64,000 nucleotides of DNA from Stictocephala bisonia (GCA_035578905.1 JAQJVL010000247.1:974972-1038971), one strand, 5' to 3'. Numbered from the stretch's first letter, positions 24,011-36,660 are shown. The notes: a model not told the origin generated them from the letters alone. Program-made: numbers and translations.

Positions 24011-24136
24011 TTCAAGGAGTTTAAAGAATATTAATGTTGCCCATTTATTGGCTCCAGTTTTAATAAAGATGCAAATTTTAAGAAGTGAATCTTGTCTCAA
24101 ACAGATGTCAGTAACGGCATCCTCCCAGGTAAACTT
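24011..24136 (+). repeat. Dispersed 126-bp repeat, copy 1
   Basis: Runs from TTCAAGGAGTTTAAAGAATA to CATCCTCCCAGGTAAACTTC. The reverse complement recurs at 35759-35885 with about 90% identity by eye. It has no coding capacity and could be a LINE 3' end or a SINE-like unit. Confidence 0.85.
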
Positions 24137-27100
24137 CTATATACTGATTTTTTCAAATTTTAATTTTATACAATAAATCACAATTAATTGTGAGCAATTA
24201 TTATTTATTGGATTAATACTATTTTTATTTGTCATTTTTTGTTTTAAATGTCAGTTATTATTACAGTATTTATTTATTAATTATTATTTACTAGTTAAAG
24301 GGAGTGGGTAGCCTTGATTATTTGTTTGATTCGAAAACAAAACAAATAATTGTTTATGTCCGTCACGAAACCACATTAAAACTTCAACACTTTTCTGCTG
24401 TAAAAAAGGAACTTAGTAAAAAATATAAATAAGAGCGAAATAATAGGAAAGAATAATAAATAAAAAATAGTAGTACTATTATATTACTGTAGAAATAACA
24501 TCACTATATCAATGTTTAATTATTGCAATACAGTTTTTGCATTAGTTTGTTCTTCTTCAGTTTTGTTTTGTGCCCTTTCTTTCCTTAAAAATCATGATAA
24601 AGAGACTATATATCTCACTAAACAATAAAAAATAAAATCTATGAAACAAATTATTGAACAAAATACAGTATAGCATGTTTATAAATTAAGAAAGTGTTTG
24701 AAAAGCTCGTTCTAAACTATTTGAAACGTCAGGTAGTGTGGATCTATAAGAAAAACAAGATAGAAAACACTTACTCAGAAGTTGTCATACTATATACTAT
24801 GGTTTTTAATGTAATTAGCCACAACAATATTGTTTACTATGTACAATAAATAATTGATTTGGTACTTTGAAGAATAAAATCCAGTAAATCGAATCCACAA
24901 AAACTAATCTGAGTATTGAAAGCAGAATTAGGAAAAATGTCCAAAGCCATTAAATGTTATCACACTCAGAATTTAAAATTAAAATAGTCCATAATAATTT
25001 GGATTCTTATTCAATACTCCAGTAGATCCAAGCCCTAATCAGATTGGAGATTTAGTACTATGAGTTCATAATATTCTGAAATCTGAGTACTCTTGGTTTC
25101 TAATAATCTGAATGCCTAATATCCTGTGTCTAGCTCTGAGTTGGTAATGTCATCAGTTCCTAATAGCATTGGCTCCTAACAACCTAACCTAACCTAATCT
25201 AACCCAACCTAACCTAACATAATCTCCTGTTTTTAGTACTTGAGCTCGTAGCACCTTGAATCCCTCGCACCCTTCGTGCCTAATAATATGGGTTCCTAAG
25301 ACTCCAATACATGGGGGCTTTAGTACATGAGTTCCTAATATCCTGATATCATAATACATTTGGTACTTAATAATCCAAACAATACAGTGAATAATATTTT
25401 ATTTTATTCTAAGATTTATAGTCTGAGAATGTGCTCAGCTTCGACGAAATACCACAATTGTCTTGTCTATATAATGATACTGATAATGATAATACAATAT
25501 ACATGCTGATTTATTGTATAGTTTCCAACATTGTTAGTTATATGAGAAATGAAAGAGACTAGGAATGTTAAATGAGAGAAAGTGCATCTAAGAGCGGAGT
25601 GCCTTTTGGGCCCTTTAATGTAAGAAATATACGTCACATCTTCTTGTAATGATTATCATGACCGAATTTTTTTGTTATTATTAGATTATGTTTTATTTTA
25701 ATACTAGTCCACAATAGATATTAACAAGTTTTAATTCCAAATAAGGCATCTGACAATGTTTAACTATCCCACAGCAACTGAGAAGCCTATATTTTAAACC
25801 TTTTTATCGAAATAAAGATAATATAGGTCGATTTTGTTGTATCTTCAAGAAACACGATACAATGCCAGTGTGGTTTATCAAACAATCTTAGTTTATTTAC
25901 TTATTTAGATTTTTATAGTACCGATTTCACAAAATCGTATTTAATAAATAGTGTGGTGAGTGTGTATAATTTTTATAAACAACGTGCTATTTTACTGTCT
26001 ACGAGAATTTTTGAAAATTGGCTTTTGGGAAGATTTGGCTTGCGAAATATAAGTACGTAAAAAATTAGCGATAAGTTTTTTGATACCGAAGTGTGAGAGT
26101 GAGGAGGTGTTAGATCAGCCGGAACACTAGCAGCTATCAAAACCTGAGCTGAAATTATGAAATAAGATATAAGTAAAGCAGTGTGACCTTGACTAAGACA
26201 AATTAACTGTACCTACAGTTGAGAGGCTTTAACTAAAAGAAACTAAGATTTCCTTATGAGGATTACTAACTTTAAATTACGACTGTATTTAAAAATAAGT
26301 AAATTTAGTATTCTAATAAGTGAAAAATTTACAGTAATCAAATGTTTTCCAAGTCTCACTAGAAAATATTAAAAACCATATATGTACAATGGAGTATTTG
26401 TAGAATGTACTTATTCACAACTTCTCCTTCTGTTTGAATCATGGTTTCAATTACTATACTATTATATAAAGACAAGCTCATTAATTGATAAATTAAAAAT
26501 TTACCTTTTCAATTAGCTTGATGTTTAACCGAGCAGAGCTCACAAAGAAATAATAATTATAAAGAAATGGGATTCCTTCATCGAAACACATTTATATCGT
26601 ACAAATCAGCTGTCCTAAAATACATTTTTTTTAATCAAAAGACATATAGACAAAAATATAAAGAAATGTTTAGTAAAGTTGAATGACGTTTTAAAGGGTG
26701 TTATTTGCTTATAAATAATATATATCTATGACGATCCAAAAAATAAACTACAGTTTTTTCTACCATAACTAGATATATTTGATGCTAATAGAACCAACTG
26801 TTTCATGCTTAATCACGGTACATTTCCCCAAATACTTTCTGTTTGTCTTGCGCCACGTATAATGTAATTTTGTTAATCCGTTCAGAGTATCCGACTTGTA
26901 ATCTGCAATCTAAATTCCACTCTATTTGAACTTTTACGGGATATTTTTTACGATAGTTCGCTACCATAACCTTAACTTAGATTAACCTAACATAACCAAA
27001 CCAAACATAACATTAAACAGCTGAACCTAACATAACCTAACCAAAGTAGTGGGGGCGATTGAACGGATAAGATCCCTTTTATCGCTTTATGGTTTTATCC

Positions 27101-27539
27101 TGGGTCTGTTGAACTTTAGATGCCAACTTAACATCTATGTTGCAATTAACCTCTCCAAGGCTAATCGTCATTCAAGCCAATCGCAACATGGAGACACGAT
27201 GATATACATTAAACACATATTGTAATCCAGAAGCGACGTTTTATTTGCAGTCATTGTCATGTAAGAAGCAAATAAATTTAGATTAACTAACTCTCACGTT
27301 TTTAGGACATATAAAATTAATTTCCATTCAGCTAACAAAATAAACATAATATTCTTTAATCGTACTGTATAATGTCCATTACGAAAAGTAAACTAAACAA
27401 ATATTTTTAAATACTATTTCTATGGAAAATAATTTAAATGTAGTATAAGTCTATATAATATAAATATATAACTTTGTGCCTCATTTAAGTTGAAACTCAT
27501 CTCCACTTGTTAAGGTTTTCCAACCCCATTTCCAGCCCT
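24137..27539. other. AT-rich DNA with degenerate repeats
   Basis: At 25030-25380 phrases like GTTCCTAATATCCTGA and TTTAGTACATGAGTTCCTAA recur at roughly 20-25 bp, an old decayed tandem array that also encloses the telomere-like run at 25183. At 26950-27050 AACCTAACATAACC variants recur. No gene is recognised. Confidence 0.5.
25183..25227. repeat. Interstitial telomere-like (CCTAA)n run
   Basis: About eight imperfect CCTAA/TCTAA units. TTAGG is the usual insect telomere repeat. Shorter runs occur at 17943 and 26960-27050. Because the units are few and scattered, this is interstitial sequence and not a chromosome end. Confidence 0.75.
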
Positions 27540-27597
27540 GGGCAATTACGTGATTGTAAATGTTGCGTCTAGACGTAAAAGCTGGTTGACAAAGAGA
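27540..27597 (-). repeat. Copy of a coding-like segment also at 48.1 kb
   Basis: Matches 48089-48142 with about 9 differences in 53 bp. On the minus strand both read SRR-x-I-x-N-x-VIA (here TSRRNIYNHVIAQG). The origin is unknown; it may be an exon remnant or a repeat. Confidence 0.45.
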
Positions 27598-28479
27598 TGA
27601 GAAACAAAGACGCATGTGTATACGTTTTCTAAAACAGATGTTCTCTTTTCAGAACAATCGTTCAGAAATGTACAATTTACTCTTTCAGTTGGCAATTAGT
27701 TCTTGTTGCAATATTTCTAAAAATGTAAACATTTCCCCAATAATTTCAGTTTGAATTCCAATGCTTTAACTGTAAGTATTATTATCATTAAAAATATTGT
27801 AATAAACAATATCGTTTGTTTTACTAAAATTTTAAACAGTATTAATTACATTATATACTTAGAAACCTCGAATCGAAATCGTATTTCATATTATTTTGTT
27901 AAATAAACTATTTAACATTTTTAATGAAAATTCGAGTTCAATATTTTTAAGTAGCATTTTAAAATTTAATAGGAATTTGGAATAGATTGATTGAACATAT
28001 GAATGATTTTCAAATTATTTCTTATGTATCACATTCTCCACGGGAAGATCATTGTGTACGTAATGGGAAACTAACAGCTTGGCTGTGATCCATCAGAATT
28101 TGCCAGCAGGAGCTTAATCATTCAAGGTAACTTGGGTGAGTATCGTAATTGCCTAAAGTAACGCTAAATTCAAATTGCTTTATTTAATTTAGTGTATATT
28201 GTGTTTACGATAGAAATTATCATAAATTTAAACTGTTTGACTATTGAAGTACTTATTAAAGTCATTTTAGAAAACTTCTTAAGAAAATACTATCGTTAAT
28301 TTCACATGATTACTTGTTTTCATGTAAGTAATCATATACCAGGGTTTTTTATGAATACCCTATACATCATATGGCTTTCATTGCCCACCAAACAATTTTA
28401 AGGGCAAACTTTAATAAAACAGATAAAAGTTTAAAAATCTGTGATATGAAATAACATTTCACAATAAAGAACTTGTGAT
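27598..28479. other. AT-rich DNA, nothing recognised
   Basis: No gene or repeat copy seen. Confidence 0.5.
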
Positions 28480-28690
28480 AAACTATTGATCTCCCGTGAC
28501 ATTCACTAGTCCAAATCCCGGAACTATTCAACCCCTGCTTCTCCAATTGAATGAAGACCAGTTTATTACCCCTGAAAAGAACGCAGTGGGCACTCCGTAA
28601 CTATATGATCCGTAGTTTGAATTTTAACTCCGCAAAACCAGGTCGATTATTTGCTACTCCCCACTTATTTTTCCAGTAAAAGAATTTTCC
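28480..28690 (-). pseudogene. LINE C-terminal zinc-knuckle fragment
   Basis: The minus strand gives CGVKIQTTDHIVTECPLRSF at about 28640-28580, an almost canonical CG...QT..HIV.ECPLR knuckle of insect LINE ORF2 proteins. After a frameshift it continues NKLVFIQLEKQGLNSSGIW, the expected C-terminal helix region (about 28570-28510). The first cysteine pair is incomplete. It is alignable with the minus-strand fragment at 12860-13165. Confidence 0.75.
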
Positions 28691-30454
28691 CATACCTCTG
28701 TGAAAGCGACTGTAGCCATTACGAGGAAATTTCATTTCCCTGATGACAGTAATAGGGTTACATTCTTAATGTTAGTTTTCAAACAAATTATACACAATTA
28801 GTCCATTTTTCAAAGTGTTGATGTCACGAATAAAGTACACTTGAATGAACCCATTTGGTATTTACCAAGACATTAAATAAATATATTTTACCATCCCAGA
28901 TTCCAATCATACATTTCTTTGAATAGTTTGAGATTGGCAATGTCAACAACATTATGATAAACGGTTGTACAAGGTATTATTAAAATAATCTAACTAATCT
29001 AATCGCTCATAAAGTAGTTAGTGTGTTTTAGACTATGTATCGGTAATGAGCAGGTTCAACTCCCCTTTATTAACAGTTATTACTTGAGAGTGAATTAAAG
29101 ATCGGGACATGTCTAGTTTGATTAGTGATCCTAAAGTACACCGCACAAAATTAGTCCAATGACTAATTTAATGCAAGGTTGCCACGCACCAAGTTGACGC
29201 GTATTAATTTTTAGAAGATTAATATTCTTCTTTTAATATTAGGGCGTTAGATTCCGAGGGTTGACTCTTCCCCCCCCCCCTTAACTGAACTACTAGTTTT
29301 GAAAATTAAAAGGCGGAAGTAGAACGAGTAACGAAACTTGGCAACCTCGCTGCACATGAGGGCAGCGGGGCTTCCAACTACTAGTGGGTAGTTATCACGC
29401 GGAGTGCTCTAGTTGACGGTGAATCCATATGGCTATCATAAACCCTTTTATAGATTCTGGTCCTAGTTCTATCCTTTTATACTGATTGGATTGAACAATT
29501 CCAACATCGCACATGACATATCTTGTTTCAGGTGGTATAAATGGTTATATTGTAATTTTTTTAGTAAGCTGTCCAACAAATTTTATTACAATAGTCAACA
29601 AAATTATCAGGAGGTGTTATAGCATTTTAAAATTTACCACTGTAACGAAGGTTGAATGTGAAGATTGATTAAGAATTCCAGTGTTTGTATGAAATGAACC
29701 ATTGTATTAGTAAAATTGAGTTTTATGGTAAATTAGAAAGGCCCGGATTAGTAAATGTTTTAGAATTTTTATTTTTTAAGTGTGTTTTATTTTGGAATCT
29801 ACTAAGGATACTGTGAAGAAGACTATTGGAATTACAATTTCTTTATATTTATATTAATTCATAATTTATAGCTCCTGAACTGTAAATATTACAAATATTT
29901 AGACTAACCTGGCAACAGTTCAAATTGATGTCAGGTCTAAATTAATTTACCTCCTCTTCATCCCACATTCTGTTACCATGGACACATTCAATATTTCTTT
30001 AACTTAACAGAACTATATTGGTTATTTTGCTCCTTTTCTATATTTTTTATATCTTATATATTGATTTCTTCTGTGTTTTATAATTGTTATTTTGATCTGT
30101 GTTTTTAGTTTTTGTAATTATTATCTTGAACGACATATTTTTGTATTCGCCTGAACAAGGTATTACTATAATGAAACCTATCGTAAAAAATAAAACTATA
30201 ACATCAATTTGAACTGTTCACAGGTAATTATAGTTTTTGTATTATTTTTATGTTTAATCAAAATTTTGTATTCAATAGAATTAGTTCACCTTTATATTAT
30301 ATATCTATTAGATAGAGAGCAAATATTAACAATAACTTTGACATTCATTATAAAGCAAATATAAGTAACAAAAATGTACACTAAAAATATTGTGAATATC
30401 CATATTGGTTCTTTTTTTTAATTAGCATAATACATGTTGGTATATATATATATA
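28691..30454. other. AT-rich DNA, one GC-richer patch
   Basis: A C-run (29271-29280) and a GC-richer stretch at 29330-29420 stand out. No gene or partner copy was found. Confidence 0.45.
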
Positions 30455-30553
30455 CAGTGCAAGTAAGCGTCTCATAACACAAATTTATTACAATATAAGC
30501 ACAAAATGCACAAATTGTAATGCTTAATTGTTGTGCTTATATTGTAATAAATT
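30455..30553. repeat. Short hairpin element, copy 2
   Basis: A perfect 23-bp stem: 30482-30504 begins AATTTATTACAATATAAGCA, and its complement is at 30531-30553. The left flank (CAGTGCAAGTAAGCGTCTCA, then TAACACAAATTTATTACAA) is homologous to the left arm of the hairpin at 20753. Confidence 0.75.
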
Positions 30554-30880
30554 ATCCATATTAAACATCAAATACTTTATAATAAATATATTTATGTATT
30601 TTAATACAGACAATTTCCAAACGTAATCTTTCATTAGTGTGATTGTTATGAATATATATTATCTGATAAATTTGAAGTTTAAATAAATGAAGGGATTTGT
30701 AATGCTAAGAAAATTCTGCAAAATTTAAATCCAATCAGTTTAAAAGGGACTGTATTGGACCCCCCGCCAGAGTTTATGTCGGTAGTTTTTCCCACACCAG
30801 TTGACTAATGCAACAAACCTAGATCCAGTGAATTTTTTGTTTATCAATAGCACATAAATCAATCCTATTTAACTTAATAC

Positions 30881-30966
30881 ATACATATATATATATATAT
30901 ACATATAATATATATATATATACATATAATATATATATACATATATATATATATATACATATATAC
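30881..30966. repeat. (TA)n-rich microsatellite with CATA interruptions
   Basis: Irregular runs of TATATA broken by ACATA. Confidence 0.95.
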
Positions 30967-32100
30967 AATTATCAGACGTTAGTGTTAGTTTGAAACTGAA
31001 AACTACTTTAATCTTTTTATGATCTTTTATACTATAGTAAGACCAATATTATTGCAGCCTAAACAGTTTAAAAAAGTTTTAAAATATAACCATGTATATT
31101 TTGTTATGTTATGAAATATACAACTAAATATGCTTTACTTTTTTCTTTTTTTAGTTTTTGGTAAGTATTTGGTTACGTCATACCACCCTTGAATATTCTT
31201 TTTTTAATATTTACATAAATAAAAGTGCTTAAAGTCAAACCTTTTTTTCAATTCGAATAAAATAGTCAAAATATGCAAATGATAAGTTTGAGACGGGTGT
31301 ACTTTGTAACATGTTTACCTATATATAATTTTTACTAAGTTGTTGAAAATTAAGTTAACAAATTTAAGAGTTGACAATATTTTTAAGAAATGCTCTAAAT
31401 AAGTTTGGATTTTGAAAAAGTATTTACTGTTACTAATGTTTGAAGAACATCCAAAGGTTTTTATACTCCCAAGCAAGAGTGTTTGATATGTGGTAATTCA
31501 AATGTTAACAATTTATTTCAAGTAGCTAGTGAACAAAATCAAATAAATCTGTATTACATTCGCATTGATTAATGTACATACGTTGTCATTTATTTACTAT
31601 TTAAAGTCTTACAAATCAACAAAAGCAATACCTTTTTCATGTACAAATCATTCATTTTACCTATTCAAACCACCTTTAAGATGGATTTTTAAAGACGGAA
31701 ATTATACATTTTTGTTGGGAAATTACTTTGCAAGACTTAATACGTGCCTAAAATTAAATCAATATCCAGTCAACAGCTGGCTATCGTACGGAATAGTTAC
31801 ACAAGTAAAACGAAGTTTGTCCTAGCACAGCAGTGAAAGGTGCAAGTTAAGGTTGCAAGCTGAAAGAGGCAAAGGATGTATGTAAGTTCCCATCTTGATA
31901 ACGGCCAAGATAAGAACTATCGTAATTATCGTTAGTTGTTATTAGTGTAGTTACTTAGTGGTAAGTGAAAGATCAATTGTAACATAGCCTTCAGTAGAGA
32001 TACAATTGTGGTGAATAATACAAAAGGTGGTCACTAACGATAGTGCGTAGAAGGAACGCGATGGGTTTGCAGGAGAACAAATAATTAAGAAACACGAACT
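30967..32100. other. AT-rich DNA, nothing recognised
   Basis: An 86-codon open frame at 31565-31825 shows no domain, signal or splice context that I can support. Confidence 0.45.
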
Positions 32101-32420
32101 ATAACAATGCCTTGTTAAATATAACAATGTATTGTTAAATACAACAACGCTTTGTTAAATATAACAATGTCTTGTTAAATACAACAATGCTTTGTTAAAT
32201 ATAAGAATGTCATGTTAAATATAACAATATCTTGTTAAATATAACAATGCCTTGTTAAATTTAACAATGTCTTGTTAACTATAACGATGTATTTCTAACC
32301 ATAACAAGATATTCTGAACTACTACGTCTTTGCTCACTATAACAATATATCGTTAACTGTAACAAGGTATTATTAAATATAATGTCCTGTTGCCTATAAT
32401 AATGTCTTGTTTACCATAGA
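32101..32420. repeat. 20-bp minisatellite, about 15 units
   Basis: The unit is ATAACAATGYCTTGTTAAAT. Units are near-perfect at 32101-32280 and decay towards 32420. Each unit is an imperfect palindrome (AACAA...TTGTT), so single strands of the array could form serial small hairpins. Confidence 0.93.
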
Positions 32421-33057
32421 CTGATAACCTGAATGATTTCTTCATTTTTAATTTTAATGATTTATCACAATGTTAGGGTAATTGCGACACATTTATTCTG
32501 AACAGTTCAAACGATGTCTAGCTACCACAGAGGTAGAGTTAGAAAAGTTTCAATCATTCAATACAAAAGAATAAAAGAAAACGAGTCGGACAAGATCCTG
32601 TAACAAAGTTTATGTTAGTCGTATAGTTCCACCATTCTACTAGTACCTCTAAACAAATGTATTTGTGTTTTCCATTTAGTTTACCTCTCTGTGGTGGAAC
32701 GTTTTGAAGAAGAATGGTAGTACAAAAAATAGTTTATTAATTTCATAAAATTGTCATTTTGGAAAATGAAGCATAACTTTTTAAAAATATAAATAATATA
32801 AATATTAGTTGGATATAAATGCAAAAGTACCATCTTCATTTATTATTCATTTGTAAAATAAAATCATATAGAATATGCCAACAGTAATTTACATTTACAG
32901 TAAATTAATATTTTACATAGCAATTATCAAAATCTTGCCTCCAAGCATAAAACAGGTATTTCAGTAATACCTGAATCTCGTCATACGCGATCTACTTAAC
33001 AATACAGCGACAAGTAAGCCCGCTAACATAACACTTCTGTACAATGTCAAATAGAGC
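32421..33057. other. AT-rich DNA, nothing recognised
   Basis: No gene or repeat seen. Confidence 0.5.
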
Positions 33058-33130
33058 CTCTTGCTAGCCTAGTGGTTAGCACTTATGCTTCCAAATCAGA
33101 GGGTCACGGGTTCAAATTCCGGGATATCCA
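33058..33130 (+). repeat. tRNA-like SINE head (third type)
   Basis: CTAGCCTAGTGGTTAGCACT resembles a pol III box A region, and GGGTCACGGGTTCAAATTCC a box B. The acceptor stem does not close, so this is not a functional tRNA gene. It has no AT-rich SINE tail and runs directly into LINE sequence at about 33140. Confidence 0.7.
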
Positions 33131-33139
33131 CTTAAATTT

Positions 33140-34800
33140 GTCACAGGGGTTTGGACCTTTGTCTCTTAACAAAGGTAATTTTAGGTGATTTTAACATAAA
33201 TGGTTTGGAACATGCCGATCGAAAGACCAGCTTGTTTAGGGAATTATTGCAATCTTACGGATTGAAGTGGTCTCTAAATTTGCCCACACGAGTTACAACG
33301 AGTTCGAGCACAGCCATTGATAATATAATCACTAATATAAAAAACGCCTTGGTGTCAGTACTAAAAACAACTATATCCGACCATTACGCACAGGAGGTAG
33401 TAATCTCGGGATGCTCTCTGCAGGAAGAGCCACCCACTGTTTGATTAAAAAGGCTTCTTCGGCCACATAACGTTACGTTATTGAAAACACGACTTAAGGA
33501 GGAAGACTGGAGTTTTATAGACAATTTTACTAGCAAGATAATATATACAATGCGTTCAATGAATGTTTGGACTTTCATATAAATACCTGTTGCCCACTAA
33601 GTAAACAAATGTTTTAAAATAAATGGAAGGAGAATACTTGATTTGATCTTGATTTCTAAGGAGAAGCTCAAATTTTACTCAGTTTTAGCTAAAGACTTGA
33701 CTAACCCTTTATTTAAACAAATTTTAAATAAATACAAAAAATACAACAAAATTATAAGGGTTGCCAAATCCCTAGAAGCCAACCGAATACTTGATGGCGT
33801 TAAAAACTTGTCCAAAGCTGCTTGGAAGATTATAAATAACACAAAACGTATCTTAAAAGAAACCAACCCAGTTACATATTAATGGGCATGTCTACAATGA
33901 CCTAAAATCAGTAACAACGGAATTTAAACACTTTTTTCAACTGTTATCCAGATGAACCCAAACAGAAAATTGTGTAACGTGAACTAAGAGAGGTAGGTTT
34001 TGTGGTCCATGATGATGTCTCCTGTGTGTGAATCGGAAGTGGCTCGGGTGATTCAAAATCTTCCAACTAAATTCTCTGAGAATATCAATAGCATTTCAAC
34101 GTGGTTATTGAAACAGTGCAATGAAATAATTCTGTACCCGTTGCCGAAAATAATAAACTCTTCGTTCGAAACGGGGTTGTTTCCTTCCCAATAAAAAAAT
34201 GCAAAAGTAGTTCCGGTGTTTAAAAAGGAAGACTCAACGGTCTTAAACAACTATCGTCCTATTTCAATTTTACCAGGCTGCTTGATTTTCTTGATAAATA
34301 GAAGATTCTAGGCGAGGACCAATTTGGTTTTAGACTTGGAAAGTCAACCATTGACGCTGTCATCGGACTGGTCGATTTGGTGTTGGACGGATTAGAAAAC
34401 AGACAAAAAAAACGGTTGGTGTTTTGTTAGACTTGTCTAAGGCCTTTGATTGTGTCAATCGCAACCTTCTATTAGAAAAACTTGAAAGATATGGCATTCG
34501 CGGCCTTCCTTACTCGTGGCTCAAATCTTACTTGGATGACTGAAGTCAATCTGGTGATTCATTTTCTAATAATAAAAGAGTTCATTGAGGAGTCCACAGG
34601 GGTCTGTTCTTGGCCCAGTTCTCTTCCTGGTTTACGTTAATGAGGTAATGTCTTCTGTCTTAAGTGGAAATATCGTTCAATATGCGGAAGATAAAACAAT
34701 TCCGGACAATACAATAACTTTTACAGAATTATTAATTGACGATTTTCATATTCTTAAAAAAACCTTCCATTGCCAAAACTAGATAAAATAAATCTGATAG
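33140..34800 (+). pseudogene. LINE (Jockey-like) endonuclease and reverse transcriptase remnant
   Basis: A decayed non-LTR retrotransposon. The endonuclease C-terminal part (33175-33420) reads ILGDFNING, then LPTRVTTSSSTAIDNIITNI and ISDHYAQ, the APE-type endonuclease signature. The linker (33640-33880) follows. The reverse transcriptase begins at about 34010 (PVCESEVARVIQNLPTKFSE) and continues with KVVPVFKKED...LNNYRPISILPG (34205-34275), SKAFDCVN (about 34438, catalytic Asp), [14 protein letters not shown] (about 34495), GVPQGSVLGPVLFLVYVNEV (34588-34647) and QYAEDKT (about 34678). The YADD catalytic box has become YAED. Many frameshifts and stops separate the pieces. The Jockey-clade assignment is by motif style and is less certain than the LINE call. 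Confidence 0.85.
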
Positions 34801-35758
34801 ATATCAGTTATCTAGCAGAAAAAGTAGAATTAAAATTAAGTCTATAGTCTATTTCATGTTGGAGGATAGTAGAACTAAAAGTGGAAATAGCATCCTTTTT
34901 CGAGACAGTAATTGGCTTCCATTATGTTATTCCACTTACCTTCACACAGTGGTCAAATTTCACATGAATCAAACAGTAACAGCTGTTCAAATGCAAATAG
35001 TCATATCCATAAAACTATATATCCATATCCATCTATATTTCATTTTTTATAATTGTTGTCTTTTCAGGTTAAAATGTAATTTTAATAGTTCATTAGGTTG
35101 GATAATAGTCTCAGTCCTTCCGAGTCACATATATCATTTTTGTGCATGCTTAATGTTATTTTAAATTAATATTGTTTTCCAGGTACCATATATTTATTTT
35201 CATTATGATTAGTTAATGTAATCTTATTTCAGTCTGATTTGAATATTAATTTAGTTGTGTTTTAACATTTTTTCGTTGATATCATGACCTTCGCAGCGCC
35301 TAATTGGTTATATTAATTTAACCCTGTTAACATTTTTATATTTAGTAGAAGTTCGTTTCATTGTACCCCATTCTATGTTAAAATGTAGATAATTATTAAT
35401 CTAGATAAGTTTATTAGTTTAAGAACGTAGTTTTATAACATGTTTGTGTAGATGTAATTTAGTTTTTAGCACTTCAAAAAGGTTTGGGTTTTACCAAATC
35501 GGAACGTCGTGATTGGTAATTTTCACCTAATGATGGCAAAAGTCCAACAACCTTTGTCTTCCTCATATGATACTCCATCATTAACAAATTTAAAAACAAA
35601 GTATTCTTATTATTTTAACGTAATATTTTGATATTTTAATCATGTTTGTTTGTTATCATTATGGAGTTTATACTTTATAAATACTTTTTTGTATCGGTAC
35701 AAAAGATGTATAAAAATTAACTGTTTAGTATAAACATTTTATATTATATAAATGTACT
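34801..35758. other. AT-rich DNA, possibly LINE 3' tail
   Basis: A 102-codon open frame at 34856-35164 follows the LINE but has no domain. It may be LINE 3' region decay. Nothing else is seen. Confidence 0.4.
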
Positions 35759-35885
35759 GAAGTTTACCTGGGGGGATGCCGTAACTGACATCTGTTTGAA
35801 CCAAGATTCACTTCTTAAAATTTGCATCTTTATTAAAATTCGAGCCAATAAATGGGCAACATTAATATTCTTTAAACTCCTTGAA
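35759..35885 (-). repeat. Dispersed 126-bp repeat, copy 2
   Basis: Reverse complement of 24011-24136 with about 10% differences, covering the same ends (GAAGTTTACCTGG...AAACTCCTTGAA). Confidence 0.85.
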
Positions 35886-36527
35886 AATTAAAACTTGTCT
35901 CTTGGAAGCTTTTTTCTTCCTTTAAATAAAATAAGACAAGCATTTTTGTATTGTAATGTCGACAAAGTATGCTTGTTTCTTAAAATCAATATTGTATTGT
36001 ATTGTATTTTTGAAAACATTTTAGTGGTTAAAGTGAACAAGAATATTCTACATTATTATAATTTTAACAGATAAAATTTACTTTGAAGTAGTTAAGTATA
36101 AGCTAACCAAAGAGAATGAATGGTGACGTAATATAGGCATAGGGCAGATTATCAAATCTACTCATGAGAATATTACTAATGTTGGAAGTGTAATTTGTTC
36201 AACTTTTATTTTAAACACTATTACTAAAGTCTACAACATTTATTACCACAATATATGTAAAAGTATCTTTCATATTATATATCATGAAATACTTTCAGTT
36301 TATACATGGATAACAATATAACCTTGTTATAATAAACTAATCGATCAAATATTACCAAATAATGTCGTATAATCAGTTGGGATTCAAAAACTTGCTTGGT
36401 AAAATTGATAACAGGGCTCCTTGGTCTTGCAAGATATCGGGTTCTTTTTATAGTATCTTACAGCTGATACTAAGATTACTAAACCATACTTACTCTATGA
36501 AACTACATGCCAGTGACCTAAAGCTGT
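35886..36527. other. AT-rich DNA, nothing recognised
   Basis: The 69-codon ORF at 36362-36571 overlaps the next repeat and is not supported as a gene. Confidence 0.45.
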
Positions 36528-36660
36528 TAACGTTATCGAGCGTGGCTGTTCCTTGGATATGTGACCGGTGAGGGATTCCGTCCTTCCACGCAGCCCGCCT
36601 TTGGTAACTGTTGGTGGGTCGGAAGCCACTTTTACGCAGTTGCTCCTTAAGTTAAGAGTT
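36528..36660 (+). repeat. 5S-like SINE fragment, third copy
   Basis: Begins ATCGAGCGTGGCTGTTCCTT and then GGATATGTGACCGGTGA. It aligns with the heads at 9926 and 10216 (reversed), then diverges (CCACGCAGCCCGCCTTTGGT, GTTGCTCCTTAAGTTAAG). Confidence 0.6.

Noticed and set aside
25183..25227. True telomere
   Set aside because: Only about eight imperfect units with unrelated DNA on both sides.
33058..33130. Functional tRNA gene
   Set aside because: Box A and box B are good but the acceptor and anticodon stems do not pair properly, and the sequence continues into LINE.
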